From Actinacidiphila rubida (GTDB lineage: Bacteria > Actinomycetota > Actinomycetes > Streptomycetales > Streptomycetaceae): a DNA stretch of 64,000 bases. Each line of letters opens with the position of its first letter. Positions within the stretch are counted from its first letter, which is position 1. The stretch lies in contig NZ_FODD01000008.1 of assembly GCF_900110255.1 (NCBI RefSeq), forward strand, positions 1-64,000. The letters are read 5' to 3'. The position numbers and the translations under genes were made by a program. The notes beneath the pieces are model-generated. The model searched no databases. It was not told the DNA's origin and saw only the letters and a program-made list of their open reading frames with translations. This document shows, piece after piece, positions 26,122 through 36,615 of this stretch.

Positions 26122-28224
26122 GTGAGCAAGCAGCCGACCACCACAGACCTTGAGTGGAGCGAACTGGACGAGCGCGCGGTGGACACCGCCCGAGTCCTCG
26201 CCATGGATTCCGTGCAGAAGGTCGGCAACGGCCATCCAGGCACGGCGATGACGCTGGCCCCCGCGGCCTACCTCCTTTTCCAGAAGGTCATGCGCCACGA
26301 CCCCGCGGACCCGAACTGGACCGGCAGGGACCGCTTCGTGCTCTCCGCGGGCCACTCCAGCCTGACCCTCTACACGCAGCTCTACTACGCGGGCTACGGC
26401 CTGGAGCTGAGCGACCTGGAGTCGTTCAGGACGTGGGGCTCGAAGACCCCGGGCCACCCCGAGTACGGCCACACCACCGGCGTCGAGACCACCACCGGGC
26501 CGCTCGGCCAGGGCGTGGCCAACGCCGTCGGCATGGCCATGGCCGCCCGCTACGAGCGCGGCCTGTTCGACCCGGACGCGGCGCCCGGCACCTCCCCGTT
26601 CGACCACATGGTCTGGGCGATCGCCGGTGACGGCTGCCTGCAGGAGGGCATCTCCTCCGAGGCGTCCTCGCTGGCCGGCCACCAGAAGCTCGGCAACCTC
26701 GTCCTGATGTGGGACGACAACCACATCTCCATCGAGGGCGACACCGAGACCGCGGTCTCGGAGGACACCTGCAAGCGGTACGAGGCGTACGGCTGGCACG
26801 TGCAGCGCGTCGGCATGCTGGAGAACGGCGCGCTGGACGTCCCCGCGCTGTACGAGGCGCTGAAGGCCGCCAAGGCCGAGACCGAGCGGCCGTCGTTCAT
26901 CGCGGTCCGCTCGATCATCGGCTGGCCGGCGCCGCACGCGCAGAACACCGAGGCCGCGCACGGCTCGGCGCTGGGCGAGGACGAGGTGCGCGCCACCAAG
27001 GAGGTGCTCGGCTTCGACCCCGACCAGCACTTCGCGGTGGCCGACGACGTGATCGCCCACACCCGCGCGGTCGGCGACCGCGGCCGGGACGCGAAGGCGG
27101 AGTGGGAGAAGTCGTTCGCCGCGTGGCGCACCGCCAGCCCCGAGCGCGCCGAGCTGTTCGACCGCGTCGCCGCGGGCGAGCTGCCGCAGGGCTGGGAGGA
27201 CCACCTGCCGACCTTCGAGACCGGCAAGTCCCTTGCCACGCGCGCCGCTTCGGGCAAGGTCCTGGAGGCGCTCGGCCCGGTGATCCCCGAACTGTGGGGC
27301 GGTTCCGCCGACCTGGCCGGCTCGAACAACACCACGTTCGACAAGACGTCGTCGTTCCTGCCGTCCGGCAACCCGCTGCCGGGTGCCGACCCGTACGGCC
27401 GCACGATCCACTTCGGCATCCGCGAGCACGCGATGGCCGCGGAGCTCAACGGCATCACGCTGCACGGCAACACCCGTGCGTACGGCGGCACGTTCCTCGT
27501 GTTCTCCGACTACATGCGCAACGCGGTGCGGCTGTCCGCGCTGATGCACCTGCCGGTGACGTACGTGTGGACGCACGACTCGATCGGCCTCGGCGAGGAC
27601 GGCCCGACGCACCAGCCGGTGGAGCACGTGGCGGCGCTGCGCGCGATCCCGGGCCTGAACGTGGTGCGCCCGGCGGACGCCAACGAGACGGTCGTCGCCT
27701 GGCGCGAGATCCAGCGCCGGTGGACCAAGGTCTACGGCAAGGGCGCCCCGCACGGTCTGGTGCTGACCCGCCAGGGTGTGCCGACGTACGAGCGCAACGA
27801 CGAGGCCGCGCGCGGCGGTTACACGCTCTTCGACGCCCAGGGCGCCGACGGCGCGCCGGCCGAGCCGAAGGTCGTGCTCATCGGCACCGGCTCCGAGGTG
27901 CAGCTGGCGGTCGCCGCCCGCGAGGACCTGCAGGCCGCCGGCATCCCGACCCGTGTGGTGTCGATGCCGTGCGTGGAGTGGTTCGAGGAGCAGAGCCAGG
28001 AGTACAAGGACAGCGTGCTGCCGCCGTCGGTGAAGGCGCGCGTCGCGGTCGAGGCCGGCGTCGGCCTGACCTGGTACCGGTTCGTCGGAGACGCGGGCCG
28101 GATCATCAGCCTGGAGCACTTCGGCGCCAGCGCCGACGGCAAGGTGCTCTTCCGCGAGTTCGGATTCACGGCGGACGCGGTGGCCGCCGCGGCACGGGAA
28201 TCTCTCGCCGCCGCAGATCGCTGA
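26122..28224 (+). CDS. tkt: transketolase
   Basis: A 700-residue thiamine-diphosphate enzyme that moves two-carbon units between sugar phosphates in the non-oxidative pentose phosphate pathway. It has the N-terminal signature region VGNGHPGTAMTLAPAAYLLF, the ThDP/Mg motif starting GDGCLQEG and ending in DDN, the pyrimidine-domain segment IHFGIREHAMAAELNG, and the His-rich DSIGLGEDGPTHQPVEH. The GTG start has GGAGAGGAG upstream. It is the first gene of a tkt-tal-zwf-opcA-pgl operon. Confidence 0.96.
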   Translation: MSKQPTTTDLEWSELDERAVDTARVLAMDSVQKVGNGHPGTAMTLAPAAYLLFQKVMRHDPADPNWTGRDRFVLSAGHSSLTLYTQLYYAGYGLELSDLESFRTWGSKTPGHPEYGHTTGVETTTGPLGQGVANAVGMAMAARYERGLFDPDAAPGTSPFDHMVWAIAGDGCLQEGISSEASSLAGHQKLGNLVLMWDDNHISIEGDTETAVSEDTCKRYEAYGWHVQRVGMLENGALDVPALYEALKAAKAETERPSFIAVRSIIGWPAPHAQNTEAAHGSALGEDEVRATKEVLGFDPDQHFAVADDVIAHTRAVGDRGRDAKAEWEKSFAAWRTASPERAELFDRVAAGELPQGWEDHLPTFETGKSLATRAASGKVLEALGPVIPELWGGSADLAGSNNTTFDKTSSFLPSGNPLPGADPYGRTIHFGIREHAMAAELNGITLHGNTRAYGGTFLVFSDYMRNAVRLSALMHLPVTYVWTHDSIGLGEDGPTHQPVEHVAALRAIPGLNVVRPADANETVVAWREIQRRWTKVYGKGAPHGLVLTRQGVPTYERNDEAARGGYTLFDAQGADGAPAEPKVVLIGTGSEVQLAVAAREDLQAAGIPTRVVSMPCVEWFEEQSQEYKDSVLPPSVKARVAVEAGVGLTWYRFVGDAGRIISLEHFGASADGKVLFREFGFTADAVAAAARESLAAADR

Positions 28225-28257
28225 TCCGGGTAACGACTAGTAGGAGATGCAATTCCG

Positions 28258-29376
28258 ATGACAGACGCACTCAAGCGCCTCTCCGACGCGGGCGTGGCGA
28301 TCTGGCTGGACGACCTGTCCCGCAAGCGCATCACGTCCGGCAACCTGGCCGAACTCATCGACCAGCAGCACGTGGTGGGCGTGACCACCAACCCGTCGAT
28401 CTTCCAGAAGGCGATCTCCCAGGGCGACGGCTACGACAGCCAGCTCGAGGACCTGGCCGCGCGCCGGCTGACCGTCGAGGAGGCGCTGCGGATGATCACC
28501 ACCGCGGACGTCCGCGACGCCGCCGACATCATGCGCCCGGTGTACGACGCGAGCGAGCACCAGGACGGCCGGGTCTCCATCGAGGTGGACCCGCGGCTCG
28601 CGCACGACACCAAGGCCACCATCGCCGAGGCCAAGCAGCTGGCGTGGCTGGTGGACCGGCCGAACACGCTGATCAAGATCCCGGCCACGAAGGCGGGCCT
28701 GCCGGCCATCGCGGACGTCACGGGCCGCGGCATCAGCGTCAACATCACGCTGATCTTCTCGCTGGACCGCTACCGCGAGGTGATGGACGCGTACCTGACG
28801 GGTCTGGAGAAGGCGAAGGCCGCGGGCCTGGACCTGGCCGAGATCCACTCGGTGGCGTCGTTCTTCGTGTCCCGGGTGGACACCGAGATCGACAAGCGCC
28901 TGGAGAAGATCGGCTCCGACGAGGCCAAGGCGCTCAAGGGCAAGGCCGCCGTCGCCAACGCGCGGCTGGCGTACCAGGCGTACGAGGAGGTCTTCTCCTC
29001 CGACCGCTGGCTGGCCCTGGAGAAGGCCGGCGCGAACAAGCAGCGCCCGCTGTGGGCCTCGACGGGCGTGAAGGACCCGGCCTACCCGGCCGACCTCTAC
29101 GTCTACGAGCTGGTCGCGCCGAACACCGTCAACACCATGCCCGAGGCGACCATGGACGCCGTCGCGGAGCAGGACCGGATCGACGGCGACCAGGTGCACG
29201 GCACCTACGAGCAGGCCCGCGCCGAGCTCGACGCCATCGAGGCGCTCGGCGTCTCGTACGACGACGTGGTCCAGGTGCTCGAGGATGAGGGCGTCGAGAA
29301 GTTCGAGGCGGCCTGGAACGAGCTGCTGGACTCGACGAAGGCGGAACTCGAGCGGCTCGCTCCTTCGGAGGCGTGA
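28258..29376 (+). CDS. tal: transaldolase
   Basis: A 372-residue TIM-barrel enzyme that transfers dihydroxyacetone units in the pentose phosphate pathway. The Schiff-base Lys is in [31 protein letters not shown] and [19 protein letters not shown] are typical. The length places it in the longer actinobacterial/cyanobacterial type. It starts 33 bp after tkt with AGGAG upstream, and its stop is one base from the zwf GTG. Confidence 0.96.
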   Translation: MTDALKRLSDAGVAIWLDDLSRKRITSGNLAELIDQQHVVGVTTNPSIFQKAISQGDGYDSQLEDLAARRLTVEEALRMITTADVRDAADIMRPVYDASEHQDGRVSIEVDPRLAHDTKATIAEAKQLAWLVDRPNTLIKIPATKAGLPAIADVTGRGISVNITLIFSLDRYREVMDAYLTGLEKAKAAGLDLAEIHSVASFFVSRVDTEIDKRLEKIGSDEAKALKGKAAVANARLAYQAYEEVFSSDRWLALEKAGANKQRPLWASTGVKDPAYPADLYVYELVAPNTVNTMPEATMDAVAEQDRIDGDQVHGTYEQARAELDAIEALGVSYDDVVQVLEDEGVEKFEAAWNELLDSTKAELERLAPSEA

Positions 29377-29377
29377 C

Positions 29378-30919
29378 GTGGCCACCGAATCTCCGGCTTA
29401 CGCCGGCAATCCCCTGCGGGACCCGCTCGACCGGCGGCTGCCGCGCATCGCGGGTCCCTCGGGGCTGGTCATCTTCGGCGTGACGGGTGACCTGTCCCGC
29501 AAGAAGCTGATGCCCGCGGTGTACGACCTGGCCAACCGCGGTCTGCTGCCGCCGGGCTTCGCCCTGGTGGGCTTCGCCCGCCGCGACTGGGCGGACGAGG
29601 ACTTCGCGCAGGTCGTGCACGACGCGGTCAAGGAGCACGCGCGCACGCCCTTCCGCGAGGAGGTCTGGCAGCAGCTCGCCGAGGGCATGCGGTTCGTGCC
29701 CGGCGAGTTCGACGACGACTCGGCGTTCGAGACGCTCAAGTCGACGATCGAGGACCTGGACAAGGCGCGCGGCACGGGCGGGAACTTCGCGTTCTACCTG
29801 TCCGTCCCGCCGAAGTTCTTCGCGAACGTCGTGCAGCAGCTGAAGAAGCACGGCCTGTCGCAGGGCACCGGCAGCTCCTGGCGGCGCGCGGTGATCGAGA
29901 AGCCGTTCGGCCACGATCTGCAGAGCGCGCAGGAGCTCAACAAGACCGTGCACGACGTCTTCCCGCCCAACGAGGTCTTCAGGATCGACCACTACCTGGG
30001 CAAGGAGACCGTCCAGAACATCCTGGCGCTGCGGTTCGCCAACACGATGTACGAGCCGATCTGGAACCGGTCCTACGTGGACCACGTGCAGATCACCATG
30101 GCCGAGGACATCGGCATCGGCGGCCGCGCCGGGTACTACGACGGGATCGGCGCGGCACGCGACGTCATCCAGAACCACCTGCTGCAGCTGCTGGCGCTGA
30201 CCGCGATGGAGGAGCCCGGCTCCTTCCACCCCAAGGCGCTGACGGCGGAGAAGCTGAAGGTGCTGGGCGCGGTCGTGCTGCCCGAGGACCTCGGCAAGTA
30301 CACGGTGCGCGGCCAGTACGCGCACGCGTGGCAGGGCGGGGAGGAGGTGCTCGGGTACCTGGAGGAGGACGGCATCGACCCCAAGTCCAAGACCGACACC
30401 TACGCCGCGATCAAGGTGGAGATCAACAACCGCCGCTGGGCGGGCGTGCCGTTCTACCTGCGCACCGGCAAGCGGCTGGGCCGGCGCGTGACCGAGATCG
30501 CGGTGGTCTTCAAGCGGGCCCCGTACCTGCCGTTCGAGTCCGGCGCCACCGAGGAGCTGGGGCAGAACGCCCTGGTCATCCGGGTGCAGCCGGACGAGGG
30601 CGTCACGGTCAGGTTCGGCTCGAAGGTTCCGGGCACCTCCACCGAGGTGCGGGACGTGTCGATGGACTTCGCCTACGGCGAGTCGTTCACCGAGTCCAGC
30701 CCGGAGGCGTACGAGCGGCTCATCCTGGATGTGCTGCTCGGCGACGCGAACCTCTTCCCGCGCCACCAGGAGGTCGAGCTGTCCTGGACGATCCTCGACC
30801 CGATCGAGCAGCACTGGGACAAGCACGGCAAGCCCGCGCAGTACGCGTCGGGCACCTGGGGCCCGGCCGAGGCGGACGAGATGCTCGCACGAGACGGCAG
30901 GAGCTGGCGCCGGCCATGA
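29378..30919 (+). CDS. zwf: glucose-6-phosphate 1-dehydrogenase
   Basis: A 513-residue NADP-linked enzyme for the first oxidative step of the pentose phosphate pathway. It has the dinucleotide motif GVTGDLSRKKLMPA and the active-site signature RIDHYLGKETVQN. The start is GTG 29378, directly after the tal stop. Its 3' end overlaps opcA by 4 bp (ATGA), matching the known dependence of actinobacterial Zwf on OpcA. Confidence 0.96.
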   Translation: MATESPAYAGNPLRDPLDRRLPRIAGPSGLVIFGVTGDLSRKKLMPAVYDLANRGLLPPGFALVGFARRDWADEDFAQVVHDAVKEHARTPFREEVWQQLAEGMRFVPGEFDDDSAFETLKSTIEDLDKARGTGGNFAFYLSVPPKFFANVVQQLKKHGLSQGTGSSWRRAVIEKPFGHDLQSAQELNKTVHDVFPPNEVFRIDHYLGKETVQNILALRFANTMYEPIWNRSYVDHVQITMAEDIGIGGRAGYYDGIGAARDVIQNHLLQLLALTAMEEPGSFHPKALTAEKLKVLGAVVLPEDLGKYTVRGQYAHAWQGGEEVLGYLEEDGIDPKSKTDTYAAIKVEINNRRWAGVPFYLRTGKRLGRRVTEIAVVFKRAPYLPFESGATEELGQNALVIRVQPDEGVTVRFGSKVPGTSTEVRDVSMDFAYGESFTESSPEAYERLILDVLLGDANLFPRHQEVELSWTILDPIEQHWDKHGKPAQYASGTWGPAEADEMLARDGRSWRRP

Positions 30920-31977
30920 AGATCGATCTGACGGACACCACGTCGGCCCGCATCAACGCGGGGCTGATCCAGGCCCGGAGGGCCATCGGCACACCGGCCG
31001 TCGGCATGGTGCTGACCCTGGTCATCGTCACCGACGAGGGCAGCGCGTACGACGCGCTGAAGGCCGCCACCGAGGCGTCCAAGGAGCACCCGTCGCGGAT
31101 CCTGGTCGTCGTCAAGCGGCCCGGCCGCTCGCCGCGGGACCGGGCGCTGACCCGGCTCGACGCGGAGGTGATGGTCGGCTCGGAGGCGGGCACCGGCGAG
31201 ACGGTGGTGCTGCGCCTGCACGGCGAGCTGTCCCACCACGCCGAGTCCGTGGTGCTGCCGCTGCTGCTGCCGGACGCCCCCGTGGTCGTCTGGTGGCCGG
31301 AGTCCGGTCCGGACAACCTGGCGGACGACCCGCTGGGCAGGCTCGGGCAGCGCCGGATCTCCGACGCGGCCTCCGCCGAGGACCCGGTCGGCGCGCTCGG
31401 CCTGCGGGCCGCGACGTACGCGCCGGGCGACACGGACCTGGCCTGGACCCGGATCACCCCCTGGCGCTCGATGCTGGCGGCGGCCCTGGACCAGAAGCAC
31501 GCCAAGATCTCCGCGGCCATAGTGGAGGGCGAGGCGTACAACCCGAGCACCGAGCTGCTGGCCCTGTGGCTGGCGGACCGGCTCGGGGTGCCGGTGGAGC
31601 GCAAGGTCTCCGGCGGTCCGGGGATCACCGGCGTCCACCTGAACAGCGAGGACGGCGACATCTGCCTGGACCGCCCGGACGGCGCCCTGGCGGAGCTGGC
31701 CATGCCGGGCCAGCCGGACCGGCACGTCGCGCTGAAGCGGCGGGAGACGTCCGAGCTGATCGCCGAGGAGCTGCGGCGGCTGGACCCGGACGACATCTAC
31801 CGGGCGACCGTGCAGTTCGGGGTGAAGCACCTGGTGCCGGCGAGTTCCGGCAGCGCCCACACGGACGGGGAGCCGACTCCCGCGGCGCAGAAGGCGTCCC
31901 CGGAGCCGGCCAAGGCCCCGGCGAAGAAGGCGGCCCCCAGGGCGGGTTCGGGTTCGGGCAAGCCGTCCTCGAAGTGA
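30916..31977 (+). CDS. opcA: OpcA, glucose-6-phosphate dehydrogenase assembly/activator
   Basis: A 353-residue OpcA-family protein needed for full activity or assembly of glucose-6-phosphate dehydrogenase. It has the typical opening MKIDLTDTTSARINAGLI and APVVVWWPESGPDNLADDPLG near residue 115. The last 35 or so residues are a Lys/Ala/Pro-rich, histone H1-like tail (APAKKAAPRAG). It is translationally coupled to zwf. Confidence 0.94.
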   Translation: MKIDLTDTTSARINAGLIQARRAIGTPAVGMVLTLVIVTDEGSAYDALKAATEASKEHPSRILVVVKRPGRSPRDRALTRLDAEVMVGSEAGTGETVVLRLHGELSHHAESVVLPLLLPDAPVVVWWPESGPDNLADDPLGRLGQRRISDAASAEDPVGALGLRAATYAPGDTDLAWTRITPWRSMLAAALDQKHAKISAAIVEGEAYNPSTELLALWLADRLGVPVERKVSGGPGITGVHLNSEDGDICLDRPDGALAELAMPGQPDRHVALKRRETSELIAEELRRLDPDDIYRATVQFGVKHLVPASSGSAHTDGEPTPAAQKASPEPAKAPAKKAAPRAGSGSGKPSSK

Positions 31978-32003
31978 GGGCGGAGGAGCGGAGTGAGGTC
32001 GAC

Positions 32004-32786
32004 GTGAGCACACCCCAGGTCGTGGTCCACCGGGACAAGGAGCTGATGGCGCAGGCCGCGGCGGCCCGGCTGATCACGAAGGTGGTGGACGCGCAGGCCG
32101 CGCGCGGGTCCGCCTCGGTGGTGCTCACCGGCGGCCGCAACGGCAACGCGCTGCTGGCGGCGCTGGCCCGGTCCCCGGCGCGTGACGCCGTGGACTGGGC
32201 CCGCCTGGACCTGTGGTGGGGCGACGAGCGGTTCCTCCCCGAGGGGGACCCGGAGCGCAACGTCACGCAGGCCCGGGAGGCGCTGCTGGACTCGGTGCCG
32301 GTCACGCCCGAGCGGGTGCACGCCATGCCCGCCTCGGGCGGCCGGTACGGCTCGGACGCGGACGCGGCCGCCGAGGCGTACGCCGCGGAGCTGGCGGCCG
32401 CGGCGGGCGCCGAGGACCACGTGCGGGTGCCGTCGTTCGACGTGCTGATGCTCGGGGTGGGGCCGGACACGCATGTGGCCTCGCTCTTCCCGGAGCATCC
32501 CGGGGTGCGGGAGCGGTCCCGCACGGTGGTGGGCGTGCACGGCTCGCCCAAGCCGCCGCCGACCCGCGTCTCGCTGACCCTCCCGGCGATCCGGGCGGCA
32601 CGCGAGGTGTGGCTGCTGGCGGCGGGTGAGGACAAGGCGGGCGCGGTCGCGGTCGCGCTGTCCGCGCCGGGGGAGCTCCAGGCTCCGGCGTCGGGCGCGT
32701 ACGGGCGCTCGCGCACCCTGTGGCTCCTGGACCGGGCGGCCGCGGCCAAGCTCCCGCCGCAGCTCTACCCGCCGGCCTCCTCGTAG
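32004..32786 (+). CDS. pgl: 6-phosphogluconolactonase
   Basis: A 260-residue enzyme that hydrolyses 6-phosphogluconolactone, the second oxidative pentose-phosphate step. Visible are LTGGRNGNALLAAL, the substrate-loop DLWWGDERFLPEGDPERNV, and LGVGPDTHVASLFPEHP. The GTG 32004 start gives MSTPQVVVHRDKEL, as in relatives; an alternative GTG at 31974 would overlap the opcA stop. It is the last gene of the operon, ended by the hairpin at 32826. Confidence 0.93.
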   Translation: MSTPQVVVHRDKELMAQAAAARLITKVVDAQAARGSASVVLTGGRNGNALLAALARSPARDAVDWARLDLWWGDERFLPEGDPERNVTQAREALLDSVPVTPERVHAMPASGGRYGSDADAAAEAYAAELAAAAGAEDHVRVPSFDVLMLGVGPDTHVASLFPEHPGVRERSRTVVGVHGSPKPPPTRVSLTLPAIRAAREVWLLAAGEDKAGAVAVALSAPGELQAPASGAYGRSRTLWLLDRAAAAKLPPQLYPPASS

Positions 32787-32825
32787 GAGGACGGCGCCGC
32801 GGCACTCCCGCGGCCGGCGCACACG

Positions 32826-32870
32826 AAGGGGCGCGGGGAACGGCACCAGTGGCCGTTGCCCGCGCCCCTT
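32826..32870. terminator. bidirectional terminator between pgl and pgi
   Basis: A 19-bp stem with one mismatch: AAGGGGCGCGGGGAACGGC pairs with the complementary arm at 32852-32870 across a 7-base loop. It lies between the convergent ends of pgl (32786) and pgi (32879) and can serve both. The left arm carries the same GGGGCGCGGGGAAC core as the tandem repeat at 157-310. Confidence 0.8.
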
Positions 32871-32878
32871 CGGTCCGC

Positions 32879-34531
32879 TCAGCGGCCGCGCAGCTCGCGG
32901 TACTTGGCGACCAGCGCGGTGGTGGACGCGTCCAGGCCCGGCACGTCGGCGCCCTCGGTCAGGGCCGGCTCGACGCGCTTGGCGAGCACCTTGCCCAGCT
33001 CGACGCCCCACTGGTCGAAGGAGTCGATGTTCCAGACGGCGCCCTGGACGAACACCTTGTGCTCGTAGAGGGCGATGAGCTGGCCCAGCACGGACGGGGT
33101 CAGCTCGGTCGCCAGGATCGTGGTGGTGGGGTGGTTGCCGCGGAAGGTCTTGTGCGGCACCAGCTCCTCGGACACGCCCTCGGCGCGCACCTCCTCCGGC
33201 GTCTTGCCGAAGGCCAACGCCTGCGTCTGGGCGAAGAAGTTCGCCATCAGCAGGTCGTGCTGGCCGGCCAGCGGCCCCAGTTCCGCGATCGGGCGGGCGA
33301 AGCCGATGAAGTCCGCGGTGATCAGCTTGGTGCCCTGGTGCAGCAGCTGGTAGTACGCGTGCTGCCCGTTGGTGCCGGGGGTGCCCCACACGACCGGCCC
33401 GGTCTGCCAGGCGACCGGGTTGCCCTCGCGGTCCACGGACTTGCCGTTGGACTCCATGTCGAGCTGCTGCAGGTACGCGGTGAACTTGCTGAGGTAGTGG
33501 CTGTACGGCAGGACCGCGTGGGACTGCGCGTCGTGGAAGCCGCCGTACCAGACGCCGAGCAGGCCGAGCAGCAGCGGGACGTTGCTCTCCGGCGGGGCGG
33601 TCCTGAAGTGCTCGTCCACCAGGTGGAATCCGGCGAGCATCTCGCGGAACGCGATCGGGCCGATGGCCAGCATCAGCGACAGGCCGATGGCCGAGTCGAA
33701 GGAGTAGCGGCCGCCGACCCAGTCCCAGAACTCGAACATGTTCTGCGGGTCGATGCCGAAGTCGGAGACCTTCTCGGCGTTGGTGGACAGCGCCACGAAG
33801 TGCTTGGCCACCGCGTCGTCACCCGCGCCCAGCCGGTCCAGCAGCCACTGGCGGGCCGAGGTGGCGTTGGTGATGGTCTCGATGGTGGTGAAGGTCTTGG
33901 AGGCGACGATGAACAGCGTCTCGGCCGCGTCGAGGTCGCGCACCGCCTCGTGCAGGTCCGCACCGTCCACGTTGGAGACGAACCGCACCGTCATGTCGCG
34001 GTCGGTGAAGGAACGCAGCACCTCGTAGGCCATCGCGGGTCCGAGGTCGGAGCCGCCGATGCCGATGTTGACGATGTTCCGGATCCGCTTGCCGGTGTGG
34101 CCGGTCCACTCGCCCGAGCGGATGCGGTCGGCGAACTGCGTCATCTTGTAGAGCACGGCGTGCACGCCGGGGACGACGTTCTGCCCGTCGAGCTCGATCG
34201 TCGCGGACTGCGGGGCGCGCAGTGCCGTGTGGAGGACCGCGCGGTTCTCCGTGACGTTGATCCGCTCACCCCGGAACATCGCGTCCCGCAGGGGGAACAC
34301 CCCGGTGGCGACGGCCAGTTCACGCAGGAGCTCCAGCGTCTCGTCGGTGACGAGCTGCTTGGAGTAGTCCAGGTGGAGGTCACCGACCTGGAGGGTGTAG
34401 CGGCTGCCCCGCTCGGGGTCGCGGTCGAACAGGTCCCTCAGGTGGACGCCGGCCAGCTCGTCGCGGTGCTTGGCGAGCGCGTGCCACTCCGGGCGCTGGT
34501 CCAGCCTGGTCTGCGTGTTGGTTCCGGACAT
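32879..34531 (-). CDS. pgi: glucose-6-phosphate isomerase
   Basis: A 550-residue enzyme interconverting glucose-6-phosphate and fructose-6-phosphate. Signature 1, [20 protein letters not shown], and signature 2, [15 protein letters not shown], are present, as are [18 protein letters not shown] and [12 protein letters not shown]. The ATG at 34531 has GAGGAGAAG upstream. TAGCGT (34566-34571) is a likely -10. It is convergent with the pentose-phosphate operon, so the two routes for glucose-6-phosphate face each other. Confidence 0.96.
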   Translation of the reverse strand: MSGTNTQTRLDQRPEWHALAKHRDELAGVHLRDLFDRDPERGSRYTLQVGDLHLDYSKQLVTDETLELLRELAVATGVFPLRDAMFRGERINVTENRAVLHTALRAPQSATIELDGQNVVPGVHAVLYKMTQFADRIRSGEWTGHTGKRIRNIVNIGIGGSDLGPAMAYEVLRSFTDRDMTVRFVSNVDGADLHEAVRDLDAAETLFIVASKTFTTIETITNATSARQWLLDRLGAGDDAVAKHFVALSTNAEKVSDFGIDPQNMFEFWDWVGGRYSFDSAIGLSLMLAIGPIAFREMLAGFHLVDEHFRTAPPESNVPLLLGLLGVWYGGFHDAQSHAVLPYSHYLSKFTAYLQQLDMESNGKSVDREGNPVAWQTGPVVWGTPGTNGQHAYYQLLHQGTKLITADFIGFARPIAELGPLAGQHDLLMANFFAQTQALAFGKTPEEVRAEGVSEELVPHKTFRGNHPTTTILATELTPSVLGQLIALYEHKVFVQGAVWNIDSFDQWGVELGKVLAKRVEPALTEGADVPGLDASTTALVAKYRELRGR

Positions 34532-34604
34532 CAGTCCACTTCTCCTCGTCCTCGCTGCGACACCAACGCTAGTTGATGGCGCAGCGAGACGAGCTGAGGG
34601 GACT

Positions 34605-35369
34605 TCAGAAGCCGCCGCGGTGCAGCCGCCCGGCGTAGCGCTCCTCCAGGACGACGTTGCGCTCGTGGCCGCCGGGCAGGTTCGCCGACACGTACACCGG
34701 CGCCTCACGGCCCTCGGCCTGCAGCAGGCCGACGGCCTCGGCGAGCACCATCTGCACCAGCAGCGCGGAGGTGATGGTGGACACCCCGCACAGCGCGCCG
34801 CCGTCCGCCAGCGGCAGGATCGCGTCGCCGGTGGGGGCGCAGTTGTCGAGCACCGCGTCCGCGACGTCGGCCAGCCGCTTGCCGCTGGGGTGCAGCGCCG
34901 GCACCGCGCGGGTGTGGGTGAGCGAGGTGAGCGCGATCAGCGGGTGGCCGGCCTCCTTCACCTGGAGCGCCATGTCGACGATCGAGTTGTTGACGCCGGA
35001 GTTGGAGACGATCACGAACAGGTCCTGGGGGCGCGGCGCGGCCAGCTCGTAGAGGCGCCGGGCCAGGCCCGGGGAGCGCTCCAGCAGCGGGTCGGTGAGC
35101 ACCGAGCGGTCCTCGCCGCCGCGCAGCACCAGGTCGGACAGCCCGATCCGGTTGGTGGGGATGAGGCCTCCGGCGCGGCCGACGATCTCCAGCACGGTGG
35201 CCTGCGAGTGGCCGGTGCCGAAGCCGTGGATGACGCCGTCGGCGGCCACGCAGTCGGCGAACAGGCGGCCGGCGGCCGCGACGGAGTCCTTGTTCGCCTC
35301 GATCGCGCGCTCCACGGCCGCGCGGCCCTCGTCGGCGAACGCTGCGGCGCTGATCTGTCCTGCGGCCAT
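34605..35369 (-). CDS. SIS-domain protein (UPF0309-like)
   Basis: A 254-residue cytoplasmic sugar-isomerase-fold protein. [14 protein letters not shown] and [22 protein letters not shown] are the phosphosugar-binding motifs, and the C-terminus [16 protein letters not shown] fits the UPF0309 group rather than MurQ. It probably binds or isomerises a phosphosugar. GAAGGAG precedes the ATG. The gene follows a BadF-type sugar kinase on the same strand and lies near an RpiR regulator, suggesting an amino-sugar pathway. Confidence 0.85.
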   Translation of the reverse strand: MAAGQISAAAFADEGRAAVERAIEANKDSVAAAGRLFADCVAADGVIHGFGTGHSQATVLEIVGRAGGLIPTNRIGLSDLVLRGGEDRSVLTDPLLERSPGLARRLYELAAPRPQDLFVIVSNSGVNNSIVDMALQVKEAGHPLIALTSLTHTRAVPALHPSGKRLADVADAVLDNCAPTGDAILPLADGGALCGVSTITSALLVQMVLAEAVGLLQAEGREAPVYVSANLPGGHERNVVLEERYAGRLHRGGF

Positions 35370-35428
35370 GGCCGGGGCTCCTTCGCAGACCCGTGGTCGC
35401 GGGTGACCACGGAGATGAAGATGATCTT

Positions 35429-35443
35429 TGGTTGAGCCAACCA
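35429..35443. promoter_or_regulatory. palindrome upstream of the SIS gene
   Basis: TGGTTG-AGC-CAACCA is a perfect 6-bp inverted repeat about 60 bp before the SIS-gene start. The half-site GGTTG/CAACC also forms the palindrome between the kinase and RpiR genes at 36613-36636. It may be a binding site for the neighbouring RpiR protein, although half-site order and spacing differ. Confidence 0.4.
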
Positions 35444-35583
35444 CACTGTCGGCACGATGATGAAACAACGAACCGAGGAGCGGCGTCAAGGCTCCCCCGG
35501 CGTTCAGCGGGGCCGCTCAGATGAACAGCGGGTGCGCGCCGGGCCCCGCGCATCGGCGCGCGGGCCGAGGGGCGCCCGGCGGG

Positions 35584-36615
35584 TCAGAGCAGCGTGCGGG
35601 CCAGCGCCGCCGCGCCGGGGGCGCCGTCGGCCGTGGGGTAGAGGTGCAGCCCGAGACCGGACAGCCGTGCCTCGACGCGCGACAGCAGCGGCCCGCCGGG
35701 CCCGAGCAGGCCGCCGGTGAGCACCAGCGGCTCCCCCGGCCGCGGGTGCAGCGCGCCCACCGTGGCGGTCAGCAGTGACGCCGCCTCGTCGAGCAGCCGC
35801 AGCGCGACCGCGTCGCCCCCGGCGGCCGCGGCCACCGCGGCCGGGCTGAGCAGCGCGAGCTGCGGCGGAGGCTGCCCGTAGGCGCTGGTGACGACGGCCT
35901 CGCTCAACTGCCAGCGCTCCTCCGGCCGGAGCTGCCCCGCGGCCGCTCGGCCCGCCTCCTCGCCCAGGTAGTGGGCGGCGACCGAGGCGACCAGGGATGT
36001 CCACGGCCCGCGGCCGTCCAGCGCCTCCAGGGCCGCCCGCACGGCGCGGCCGCCCAGCCAGTAGCCGCTGCCCTCGTCGCCGAGCAGCCACCCGTGGCCG
36101 TCGATCACCGCGGACCGCCGGCGGCCGGCCAGCCGGGTGGCGATCGCGCCGGTTCCGGCGATGAGCACCAGCCCGCTGGTCGGCGCCCCGGGTGCGGCGG
36201 CGAGCGCCACCTCCGTGTCGCCGCCGACGTCGACCGCCGCGCCGGAGATCCCGTTCGCGGCCAGCGCGTCCCGCACGCACGACAGCGCGAGGCCCTTGCC
36301 GCGCTCGTCCCCCAGGCCCTCCGCCGCGCCCGCGAACCCGCCGAAGGCCGCGACCACCCGCCCCCGGGCGGCGGGCGGCACGGCCTGCGCGATGGCGTCG
36401 GTCAGGTGCCGGGTCAGGTCGGCCCGGCCGACGCTCAGCGCGTTGCCGGGGCCTCCGCTGCCGCGTCCCAGGACCGCGGCGGCGGGATCGGCGGGACTCG
36501 CGGGACCGTCGGAACCGGTCACCGGGGGCGGGTCGGCGAGGGCCAGGCAGGCCCGGCTGCGCGTGCCGCCCGCATCGATACCGATCACCAGCGGCTGGCT
36601 GTAGATTTCACTCAT
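35584..36615 (-). CDS. N-acetylglucosamine kinase-like protein (BadF/BadG family)
   Basis: A 343-residue actin-fold (ASKHA) kinase. It has phosphate-1 motif GIDAGGTRSRACLA, phosphate-2 motif LIAGTGAIATRLAG and adenosine motif LTGGLLGPGGPLL. Family members phosphorylate N-acetylglucosamine or related amino sugars with ATP. An Ala/Pro-rich loop at about 25-50 is an insertion. The ATG at 36615 falls inside a palindrome shared with the divergent RpiR gene. It is upstream of the SIS gene (214-bp gap) on the same strand. Confidence 0.85.
   Translation of the reverse strand: MSEIYSQPLVIGIDAGGTRSRACLALADPPPVTGSDGPASPADPAAAVLGRGSGGPGNALSVGRADLTRHLTDAIAQAVPPAARGRVVAAFGGFAGAAEGLGDERGKGLALSCVRDALAANGISGAAVDVGGDTEVALAAAPGAPTSGLVLIAGTGAIATRLAGRRRSAVIDGHGWLLGDEGSGYWLGGRAVRAALEALDGRGPWTSLVASVAAHYLGEEAGRAAAGQLRPEERWQLSEAVVTSAYGQPPPQLALLSPAAVAAAAGGDAVALRLLDEAASLLTATVGALHPRPGEPLVLTGGLLGPGGPLLSRVEARLSGLGLHLYPTADGAPGAAALARTLL

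Noticed and set aside
25972..28119. Minus-strand open frame of about 715 codons opposite tkt
   Set aside because: It is antisense to an intact transketolase, with biased composition typical of complementary-strand frames in GC-rich DNA.
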